A stretch of DNA of 27,418 bases, taken from assembly GCA_035282865.1 (NCBI GenBank), contig DATEVB010000061.1, positions 1-27,418 on the forward strand, written 5' to 3'. Position 1 is the first letter of the stretch, and each line of letters opens with the position of its first letter. The stretch is from UBA4744 sp035282865. GTDB taxonomy: Bacteria; Actinomycetota; Acidimicrobiia; Spongiisociales; UBA4744. Position numbers and translations under genes: made by a program. Below the pieces are notes generated by a model, which searched no databases, was not told where the DNA came from, and saw only the letters and a program-made list of their open reading frames with translations. Below, in pieces: positions 8,273-14,516 of this stretch.

Positions 8273-9464
8273 GGGGCACCTCCTTCCAGGGTAGGTCTTT
8301 GTCGACACGTGGCTCTCCTGGTAGTCCGAGCACCCGCTCGCCGACGATATTCTTCATGATCTCGGAAGTTCCTCCCTCGATCGAGTTGGCCCGGGCCCGC
8401 AAGAAGTTCCTTTGCGGGCTGCCCTCGGATTCGAATTCCTTCGGGCGGTGCAACACGTAGCCGCCCGGATAGAGCGTCCCGTCCCATCCCATCAACTCGA
8501 CGGTGAAGGCGGTGATGGCCTTGTTGAGATCGGCCCACGCCAACTTGCCGGTCGATCCTTCCGGGCCGGGGGTGCCCGCTTTCCGCATCTGATTGGCCCG
8601 AAGCGTGGTTAGGCGCAGAGCTTCCCATTCCGCCCACAGCCGGGCCAACTCGTCCCGGGCCACCGGATCTGAATGGCCGTAGTCCTTCCACGCCTTGATG
8701 GCGGCCTCCATCGAACCCCCTCCGCGCGGTAGGGCGCGGCTGCCGATGGCGACCCGCTCATTCATCAGGGTGGTCATCGAGACCCGCCAACCAGCCCCGA
8801 CCTCATCGATGCGATAGGCATCGGGGACGTGGACGTCGGTGAAGAAGACCTCGTTGAACTCGGCCTCGCCGGTGATCTGATACAGCGGCCGAACCTCGAC
8901 CCCCTCGGCTTTCATGTCGACGATGAAATAGGTGATGCCGGCGTGCTTCGGCACATCCGGGTCGGTCCTCACCGGGATCATGCCCCATTTGGCGATGTGC
9001 GCCAAGGTCGTCCAGACCTTCTGCCCGTTGACGACCCACTCGTCGCCGTCCCGAACCGCCTTGGCCGAGAGATTGGCCAGGTCCGATCCCGCCCCGGGCT
9101 CGGAGAAAAGCTGACACCACATGTCCTCAGTGGTGAACATCGGCCTGAGCCATTTCGCCTTCTGCTCATCGGTCCCGTGAGCGGCCAGCACGCCGGCCCC
9201 CATTCCGATGCCGAGCAGGTTCAATTCCCGGTTCCAGGTTGGAGCCCCTGCCTTCTCGATGGCCCGTTGGACCACCGACTGGTATCTGGGGCTGACGCCC
9301 AGACCCCCAAACCCTTCCGGGAACTGGACCCAGGCGAGACCCAGGTCGTATTGCCGGGCCCAGAACTCTCGGGGCTCCCCATCCGGGTCATAAGAGTCGA
9401 GCAACTGCTCGAGGCGCTCGGCGACCAACGCCTCCGCCCGTTCGGCCTTGATCGTGTCCGTCAT
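8265..9464 (-). CDS. Acyl-CoA dehydrogenase, catalytic subunit
   Basis: FAD flavoprotein introducing the alpha,beta double bond into acyl-CoA. The 399-residue protein has LFSEPGAGSD (119-128) and NGQKVWTT (146-153) in the FAD-binding middle domain and ANSIEGGTSEIMKNIVGERV (359-378) at the C-terminus; Glu363 there aligns with the catalytic glutamate of medium-chain ACAD. It directly precedes and overlaps the glutamate-less ACAD, so a heteromeric enzyme is likely. ATG 9464 is preferred, with AGGGGG about 8 nt upstream; GTG 9470 adds only two residues but lies too close to that site. It is the first gene after the promoter at 9507-9535 and is followed by ACAD, TetR, MaoC, SDR and QOR genes. Confidence 0.94.
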   Translation of the reverse strand: MTDTIKAERAEALVAERLEQLLDSYDPDGEPREFWARQYDLGLAWVQFPEGFGGLGVSPRYQSVVQRAIEKAGAPTWNRELNLLGIGMGAGVLAAHGTDEQKAKWLRPMFTTEDMWCQLFSEPGAGSDLANLSAKAVRDGDEWVVNGQKVWTTLAHIAKWGMIPVRTDPDVPKHAGITYFIVDMKAEGVEVRPLYQITGEAEFNEVFFTDVHVPDAYRIDEVGAGWRVSMTTLMNERVAIGSRALPRGGGSMEAAIKAWKDYGHSDPVARDELARLWAEWEALRLTTLRANQMRKAGTPGPEGSTGKLAWADLNKAITAFTVELMGWDGTLYPGGYVLHRPKEFESEGSPQRNFLRARANSIEGGTSEIMKNIVGERVLGLPGEPRVDKDLPWKEVPRG

Positions 9465-9506
9465 TGGCACGTCCCCCTGACAATCAACGGTGGCTGGGTA
9501 TTGACT

Positions 9507-9535
9507 ATTTTAGTTAATCTTCGTTCACTATTCAA
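9507..9535 (-). promoter_or_regulatory. Sigma-70-like promoter for the ACAD-TetR-MaoC-SDR-QOR gene group
   Basis: On the minus strand, TTGAAT (9535-9530) is followed after 17 bp by TAAAAT (9512-9507), a good vegetative-type promoter in an unusually AT-rich island. The start site would fall near 9500, leaving about 36 nt of leader, including the AGGGGG site, before the ATG at 9464. Confidence 0.65.
9511..9530. promoter_or_regulatory. Candidate operator: 20-bp imperfect inverted repeat inside the promoter
   Basis: On the minus strand the site begins TAGTGAAC and ends TTAACTA. The two 10-base halves match at 6 positions: the outer TAGT/ACTA and the inner AA/TT. It fills the spacer between the -35 and -10 elements, so a bound dimer would block polymerase. 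Size and symmetry suit a TetR dimer, most simply the product of the gene at 6492-7136; the link is inference. Confidence 0.45.
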
Positions 9536-9543
9536 CTTGCTCC

Positions 9544-9563
9544 CGGCCCGCGCACCCGGGCCG
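9544..9563. repeat. GC-rich hairpin upstream of the ACAD promoter
   Basis: A 7-bp perfect stem, CGGCCCG (9544-9550) and CGGGCCG (9557-9563), with a 6-nt loop. It lies between the stop of the ACAD gene at 9674 and the promoter at 9507-9535, and may end transcription arriving from upstream. There is no T-tract. Confidence 0.35.
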
Positions 9564-9631
9564 ACAGCCCTCTCAACCGCACCAATCGGAGGAGGGAATT
9601 GTTGTTGCCGGATTGGGCAGACCGCCGGGAA

Positions 9632-9646
9632 ACGTTTGGTAAACGT
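9632..9646. repeat. Short palindrome 28 bp after the third ACAD gene
   Basis: ACGTTT (9632-9637), GGT, AAACGT (9641-9646): a perfect 6-bp inverted repeat. It could be a second regulator site or part of a weak terminator; the sequence alone does not decide. Confidence 0.3.
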
Positions 9647-9673
9647 CGACTCACAAGGCGAGAGACAACCGGG

Positions 9674-10879
9674 TCAGCCGGGCGGGTCGACCGAACCGTA
9701 TTTTGCGAGCTCGACCCGCGCCACCACGTTGCGATGCACCTCGTCGGCACCGTCGTAGATGCGTCCGGCCCGTTCGTGGCGGTACCAGAAGGCCAGGGGC
9801 GTGTAATCGGTCATGCCCATCCCCCCGTGCACCTGGATGGCGCGATCCACCACTCGCTGCAGGGCGTTCGCTACATAGAACTTGATGGCGGAGATCTCCG
9901 TGCGGGCCGCCTTGCTGCCACCCTCTTCCAGTTTTCGGGCGGCGTCGAGCACCATCAGCCGGGCGGCGTTGGTCTCGGCCCGGCTGTCGGCGATCCAATG
10001 CTGGACCACCTGCCGGCTAGCCAGCGGTCGACCGGGAGCCAGCTCCCGATCGATTGCGTACCGGCACATGAGCTCGATGGCCCGCTCACAGATGCCGATC
10101 CAGCGCATGGTGTGGTGGATCCGGCCGGGACCCAATCGCGCCTGGGCCAGCACAAACCCCTCACCTTCCTCACCGATCCGGTTGGTGGCCGGGACCCGGC
10201 AATGGTTGAACGAGACTTCCGAGTGGCTGGCCCAGCCGCTTCCGGTGTCGCCCATCACCGGCGTGTTGCGCACGCGGGTGAACCCGGGGGTTCCCATCGG
10301 GACGATGATCTGGCTGGCCCGCCGGTAACGGTCGGCCTCCGGATTGGTGACGGCCATGACGATGGTGAAAGCAGCGCCGTCCGCCGCGCTGGTGAACCAC
10401 TTGTCACCGTTGATGACGTACTCGTCGCCGTCCCGTATCGCGGTGGTCGACATCCAGGTGGGGTTCGAGCCGGCGTGGCCCGGTTCGGTCATCGAGAATG
10501 AAGATCGGATGTCGCCGGCCACCAAAGGTTTCAGCCAGCGCTCCTTCTGCCCTTCGCTCCCAAACTGCAACAACAGCTCCATGTTCCCAACGTCGGGCGC
10601 CTGGGCGTTGCAAACGAAGTGTCCGAGCGGAGTCCGGCCCAGCTCCTCGCTCAGGTGAGCGAATTCCACGAGCGACATCCCGGCTCCCCCAACTTCCTTG
10701 GGGAGGGCCGGTGCCCACATTCCCATCGTCTTGGCGAGGGCGCGTACCTTCGCCACCCGGGGCTCGAGTTCCTCATGAGATCCCGTCAGGAAGAGGGGCT
10801 CGAGCGGAATCACTTCTCGATCCACAAACTCCCGGGCGATGGACAGCAGATCGGCGAGGGAGGACAAGGGGTGCGTCAT
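9674..10879 (-). CDS. Acyl-CoA dehydrogenase, ACAD10/11-like
   Basis: A 401-residue acyl-CoA dehydrogenase distinct from the pair downstream. FSMTEPGHAGSNPTWM (128-143) and NGDKWFTSAADGAAF (157-171) form the FAD domain; QVHGGMGMTDYTPLAFWYR (349-367) and YDGADEVHRNVVAR (375-388) form the C-terminal active site. The residue normally Glu in the YEG motif is Asp376 here. DGADEVH-type motifs occur in the ACAD10/11-like branch, so function is probably retained, perhaps with bulky or 2-/4-substituted acyl-CoAs; that is inference. The ATG at 10879 lacks an obvious strong ribosome binding site. It lies between the hairpin at 11020-11053 and the promoter at 9507-9535, so it may be served by read-through from the transporter operon or by a promoter not recognised here. 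Confidence 0.93.
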   Translation of the reverse strand: MTHPLSSLADLLSIAREFVDREVIPLEPLFLTGSHEELEPRVAKVRALAKTMGMWAPALPKEVGGAGMSLVEFAHLSEELGRTPLGHFVCNAQAPDVGNMELLLQFGSEGQKERWLKPLVAGDIRSSFSMTEPGHAGSNPTWMSTTAIRDGDEYVINGDKWFTSAADGAAFTIVMAVTNPEADRYRRASQIIVPMGTPGFTRVRNTPVMGDTGSGWASHSEVSFNHCRVPATNRIGEEGEGFVLAQARLGPGRIHHTMRWIGICERAIELMCRYAIDRELAPGRPLASRQVVQHWIADSRAETNAARLMVLDAARKLEEGGSKAARTEISAIKFYVANALQRVVDRAIQVHGGMGMTDYTPLAFWYRHERAGRIYDGADEVHRNVVARVELAKYGSVDPPG

Positions 10880-11019
10880 TCGACCATTCTAGGCGACGGC
10901 CTGCTGCCGCCCCCCGGGAAACAGCGGCGGCCGGTCGGCGGAACCGGGCGGCTGGAAGCCGGCGGCCGGTACTGGTCGCCGGATGCCGCATATTAGCCGC
11001 CGGCGTTGGCCGTCCCTTG

Positions 11020-11053
11020 GCGAGGAAAGACCCCCGCAGGGGTCCTTCCTCGC
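11020..11053 (-). terminator. Strong hairpin after the liv-type transporter operon
   Basis: Two 15-nt arms (11020-11034 and 11039-11053) pair at 14 of 15 positions around a 4-nt loop; the arms begin GCGAGGAA and end TTCCTCGC. It starts 20 bp past the stop of the binding-protein gene at 11074. There is no U-tract. It could be a terminator, or an mRNA 3'-end stabiliser that allows partial read-through into the ACAD at 10879. Confidence 0.65.
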
Positions 11054-11073
11054 TTGCCGGCCATACCGGGCTG

Positions 11074-12471
11074 TTACCCGGCGCACGCTTCCGTGAATTC
11101 GTAACCCGAGGCCGTCGGGCCGACGAAGAAGTCCTGGATGACTTCAATACCGGTCGTGGCGTCGGCCGAGTATCCACCAACCGTCGCTTCCCTCGGATAG
11201 ACGTCGTTGGGATCACCGGCGAACGACCGAGGAGGCATCATGCCTTCGTAGTCGACCTCGGTCAGCGCCAGGGCGGCATTCTTGATGCCTTCCTTGGTCA
11301 GGTCGCCCGCCCCATAGGCAGCCTCGAGAGCAGCTTTGAGGGCATATTGGGAGACCCAGCCCGACACGAAGAAGTCGTTCGGGTCGGCGCCGATGCTGGC
11401 CACCGCATTCCGCATCTTCTCATGCCCCACCGAGTCGTAGTCCCAGCCGGCCGTGAACGACGACTGGAAGTAGATGCCGCTCTCGAAGGCCGGCGCGGCG
11501 GCCGAGGCGAGCAGCGCCCGGTTCCACGACGGAGCCGAACCGATGAACAACGGCACATTCGCCCCCAGTTGCTGGGCGGCGCCGCCGACGATGGCGGCCG
11601 TCTCGGACGGTCCGGTCACCAGGATCACCAGATCCGGTGTGTCGGCGACGATCTTGGCAACCGATTCCACCTGGGCGGGATCGCCGCCAGCCGAGACGGG
11701 AATGACGGTCTCTTCCCAAGCCACGGTGATGTCGTTGGCGTCGGCGGCGATCTTTACGCCTTCGGCGTAGTCGAAGCCGTAGTCGGTCGGGAATTCGAGA
11801 ATCCCGATGGTGTTGAGCTCACGACCGGCGGCCGGAACCGCGGCGACCGCCCAGTCGATGGCGTTCATCGCCTCGAAGCAGTAGCCGGTGCCGAACTCGA
11901 GAACGAGATCCTCGAAGGCCCACCCGGTCCACCACGACATCGGCGCGGCCACCGTGTTGTCCCGCCCGTAGTCGGGCAGGGCGGCAATGGTCTGCGGAGT
12001 GCCGAGCGATTGGGCGATGGCGGCCACGTCGTTGGCGATCTGGTTGTAGTCGGCCACGAACTTGGCGGGATCGTATTGGGTGTCTTTCTTCAGGTTCTCC
12101 GGTAGCGCGACGTCGTAGGCACCACCGATTCCGCCCTCGGCGTTGACGGTCGCCCAGAAGAGCTGCTGACCCGCGTACAGGCCGGGAGCCGCCCCGGCGA
12201 ACGGTCCGGACTCGTCGGTCAACACGCCCAGATAGATACAGCCACGATCAGCATCGCCATCCGGGCAGGGCTCGGCGGTAACACCTACGTCGGTGGCGAC
12301 TTCCATCATCACCTCAGTGGTCGTTGTCTCACCCGCCGTGGTCGTGGTTTGGGCGGCGGTCGTTGTGGTCTCGGCGGCGGTTGTGGTGGTTTCCCCGGCG
12401 TCCTGAGCGCAGGCGGCGACCAGTAGCGCGAGCACCGCCAGCAACGCCAGCGTCTTCGTCAATCTCCTCAT
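11074..12471 (-). CDS. Branched-chain-type ABC transporter substrate-binding lipoprotein
   Basis: A 465-residue extracytoplasmic binding protein. The signal peptide (1-20) ends LLVAAC, so Cys21 should be lipidated. A linker of four seven-residue Thr-rich repeats (27-54) is followed by a Peripla_BP_6 domain (about 78-440, beginning IYLGVLTDESGPFAG). ATG 12471 has AGGAGG about 7 nt upstream. It is the last gene of the transporter operon, 42 bp after the LivM-like permease, and is followed by a strong hairpin. The domain is longer than canonical LivK and is kept with an acyl-CoA synthetase and acyl-CoA dehydrogenases, so the ligand is more likely a carboxylic acid than leucine/isoleucine/valine; this is inference from context. 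Confidence 0.93.
   Translation of the reverse strand: MRRLTKTLALLAVLALLVAACAQDAGETTTTAAETTTTAAQTTTTAGETTTTEVMMEVATDVGVTAEPCPDGDADRGCIYLGVLTDESGPFAGAAPGLYAGQQLFWATVNAEGGIGGAYDVALPENLKKDTQYDPAKFVADYNQIANDVAAIAQSLGTPQTIAALPDYGRDNTVAAPMSWWTGWAFEDLVLEFGTGYCFEAMNAIDWAVAAVPAAGRELNTIGILEFPTDYGFDYAEGVKIAADANDITVAWEETVIPVSAGGDPAQVESVAKIVADTPDLVILVTGPSETAAIVGGAAQQLGANVPLFIGSAPSWNRALLASAAAPAFESGIYFQSSFTAGWDYDSVGHEKMRNAVASIGADPNDFFVSGWVSQYALKAALEAAYGAGDLTKEGIKNAALALTEVDYEGMMPPRSFAGDPNDVYPREATVGGYSADATTGIEVIQDFFVGPTASGYEFTEACAG
12310..12393 (-). repeat. Four 21-nt tandem repeats coding a Thr-rich linker
   Basis: Four imperfect 21-nt units encode ETTTTAA, ETTTTAA, QTTTTAG and ETTTTEV (residues 27-54 of the binding protein), joining the lipidated Cys to the folded domain. 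Unit number could vary by slippage. Confidence 0.8.
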
Positions 12472-12513
12472 CTCATTCCTCCTCGTCCCATTCCGTTCCG
12501 TTAGCCCCGCCCG

Positions 12514-13623
12514 TCAATACGAGAAGGGCCACGCCTTCCAATAGTTACGTATGCGAATCCAGATCCCGTAAAGACCCATTGGCTCCAGAATCAAGAAGGC
12601 CACGATCAGCACCCCGAAGATCACCCTCTCCAGCTGGGAGGTGCTGAGTAGCCCGGTAGAGCCCACCTCCAAGAAGGGGAGCACATTACCGGCCGCATCG
12701 ATCATACGGGGCAGGAGCGTCAAGAATGCCGCCCCCATCACCGACCCGGCGATGCTGGCTCCACCGCCGATGACCACCATGGCGATGTAGTTGATCGACA
12801 GCAAGAGATTGAAAGAGGCGGTGTTGACGAACCCGGTCACCGTGAAGAGTAGCGCTCCGGCCACCCCGGCGTAGAAGGACGAAACCGCGAAGGCCAGTAC
12901 TTTTTGGCGGGTGAGTCCGATCCCCATGATCTCGGCGGCGATATCACGATCGCGGATGGCGGCGAAAGCCCGCCCGATCTTGGAACGCACCAGGTTCTTA
13001 GCCAGGAACCCCATGATCAGCAGCACCACCAGGGCCAGCCAGTAGACCTGCTGTTCGCGGGTGACCGCAAAACCGCCCACCGTACCGTCCTGATCGAAGT
13101 GCCACCCGAACAAGGTCAAGGAGCCCGGCTTACGTCCAACTCCCGGCCCACCGGTGACCGATTCCCATTCGCGAAAGAGGTGCTCGCCGAGGAACACCAA
13201 ACCGAGGGTGAGGATGGCCAGGTAGAGACCCTTCAACCGAACGGCCACGGGTGCAATGGCGGCCCCGATGGCACCGGCAATCACGCCCGCGGCAGGCACC
13301 CAGATGATCACGTCGAGTCCCAGACCGATCACCTTGTCGGTCGCAACCCCACCGAGGGCGGCGCCCGCATAGGCGCCGATGCCGAGAAAGAAGGCGTGTC
13401 CCAAGGAAACCTGACCGGCGTACCCGGTGACCAGATTCAGGCCGATCACCCCTACCGCGGCGATGAAGGCCGTCGCGATGAGGATCATCCAGTCGCGCGG
13501 CAACCACAGAGGCAGCACCACCACTGCCAGCAGCCCGACCACGAACCACAGGCGTTGCGTAGCGGTGGGGAGCATGGCGGAATCCGCCTCATACCGCGTG
13601 TGTAACGATGGGCGACCCCTCAT
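12514..13623 (-). CDS. LivM-type ABC transporter permease
   Basis: A 369-residue inner-membrane permease (BPD_transp_2 family) with about nine to ten hydrophobic segments. The family core is recognisable: GLNLVTGYAGQVSLGHAFF (from about residue 54), GLYLAILTLGLVFL, IGRAFAAIRDRDIAAEIMGI in the ATPase-coupling region, and INYIAMVVIGGGASIAGSV near the C-terminus. The open frame continues upstream inside the LivH gene, but ATG 13623 overlaps the LivH stop as ATGA, the operon's recurring junction; ATG 13575 is a shorter alternative. A long periplasmic insert (GVGRKPGSLTLFGWHFDQDG) is present, as in many LivM proteins. It should pair with the LivH-like permease encoded just upstream. Confidence 0.94.
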   Translation of the reverse strand: MRGRPSLHTRYEADSAMLPTATQRLWFVVGLLAVVVLPLWLPRDWMILIATAFIAAVGVIGLNLVTGYAGQVSLGHAFFLGIGAYAGAALGGVATDKVIGLGLDVIIWVPAAGVIAGAIGAAIAPVAVRLKGLYLAILTLGLVFLGEHLFREWESVTGGPGVGRKPGSLTLFGWHFDQDGTVGGFAVTREQQVYWLALVVLLIMGFLAKNLVRSKIGRAFAAIRDRDIAAEIMGIGLTRQKVLAFAVSSFYAGVAGALLFTVTGFVNTASFNLLLSINYIAMVVIGGGASIAGSVMGAAFLTLLPRMIDAAGNVLPFLEVGSTGLLSTSQLERVIFGVLIVAFLILEPMGLYGIWIRIRNYWKAWPFSY

Positions 13624-14516
13624 ACGCGTTCGACCTCCTTGGTGCCGAAGAAGCCGTACGGGCGAATCAACAGCACGACCAGCAGAACGACGTAGGGAAT
13701 CACCTGACTGAAGTTGCCGCCCAGAAACGCGACGTACTGGCCCTGGTAGGTAGCCGTGTAGGCCTCGGCCATGCCGATGACGAGCGCCCCGACCACGGCA
13801 CCGCCGATCGAGTCGAGACCTCCGACCACGATGGCCGGCAGGGCTTTGAGTGCCACCAAGTAGGTGCTCTGGGTCAACCCGCTGAGGTCGGATGATGCGA
13901 AGGTACCGGCCAGCGCTGCCATGGCACCGGCCATGACCCAAGCCAGGGAAAAGATCCGTCCCACGCTGATGCCCTGCGCCAGCGCCACTTCCTGATCGGC
14001 GGCCGTGGCTCGCATGGCCAGACCGATGCGCGTGTAGCGGAAGAAGACGAGCAGGAGGGTTCCCACAATGGTGGCGGCCGCGATCATGGCCACGGATCGG
14101 TGCTGGATGATGACAGAGCCGACGTTCCAGGTTCCGAAACCCCACGGATCCCCGACCGACCGGATGTTCACCCCGATCAGATTGTTGATCGGAGTGCGGA
14201 TGGCGATGTCGAGGCCCAGGGTCAGAATGGCAATCGCAAAGAGCGGCTTGCCGACCATCGGGCGAATGGCCACCCGTTCCGCTACCCAGCCCAGCACGCC
14301 GGCGGCGACCATGCCACCGGCCAACGCCACCCAGAAGCCCAACTCCATGTCGATCGCCAGCCACGAGACCATGTAAGCGCCGAACAGCATCACCGCCGGG
14401 TGCGCGAAGGTCAAGACCCGCATCGACTTGTAGATGATCACAAACCCGAGCGCCAGCAACATGTAGATCGAGGCCAGCGATAACCCGGCAACCGTCGCTT
14501 GCAGGAACTGCGTCAC
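13620..14516 (-). CDS. LivH-type ABC transporter permease
   Basis: A 298-residue inner-membrane permease of the BPD_transp_2 family, with about eight hydrophobic segments. LivH features include the N-terminal LASIYMLLALGFVIIYKSMR, TRIGLAMRATAADQEVALAQ (the ATPase-coupling region) and ALPAIVVGGLDSIGGAVVGA. The open frame runs upstream to 14960, but that part is a wrong-frame copy of the acyl-CoA synthetase 3' end. The start is GTG 14516, which overlaps the synthetase stop (GTGA, 4 bases); its own stop overlaps the LivM start by 4 bases. The tight junctions imply co-translation with the synthetase, so transport and activation appear co-expressed. Confidence 0.94.
   Translation of the reverse strand: MTQFLQATVAGLSLASIYMLLALGFVIIYKSMRVLTFAHPAVMLFGAYMVSWLAIDMELGFWVALAGGMVAAGVLGWVAERVAIRPMVGKPLFAIAILTLGLDIAIRTPINNLIGVNIRSVGDPWGFGTWNVGSVIIQHRSVAMIAAATIVGTLLLVFFRYTRIGLAMRATAADQEVALAQGISVGRIFSLAWVMAGAMAALAGTFASSDLSGLTQSTYLVALKALPAIVVGGLDSIGGAVVGALVIGMAEAYTATYQGQYVAFLGGNFSQVIPYVVLLVVLLIRPYGFFGTKEVERV

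Noticed and set aside
7058..8359. 433-codon plus-strand open frame opposite the TetR and ACAD genes
   Set aside because: Antisense to two well-supported genes; no recognisable domain.
8829..9758. 309-codon plus-strand open frame crossing the ACAD promoter region
   Set aside because: Antisense to the catalytic ACAD; the GGAGG at 9588-9592 is not followed by a credible protein.
10498..12105. 535-codon open frame on the plus strand opposite the ACAD and binding-protein genes
   Set aside because: Its translation is Arg/Gly/Pro-rich low-complexity sequence with no family match, and both minus-strand genes have full domain structure; it is a GC-driven antisense frame.
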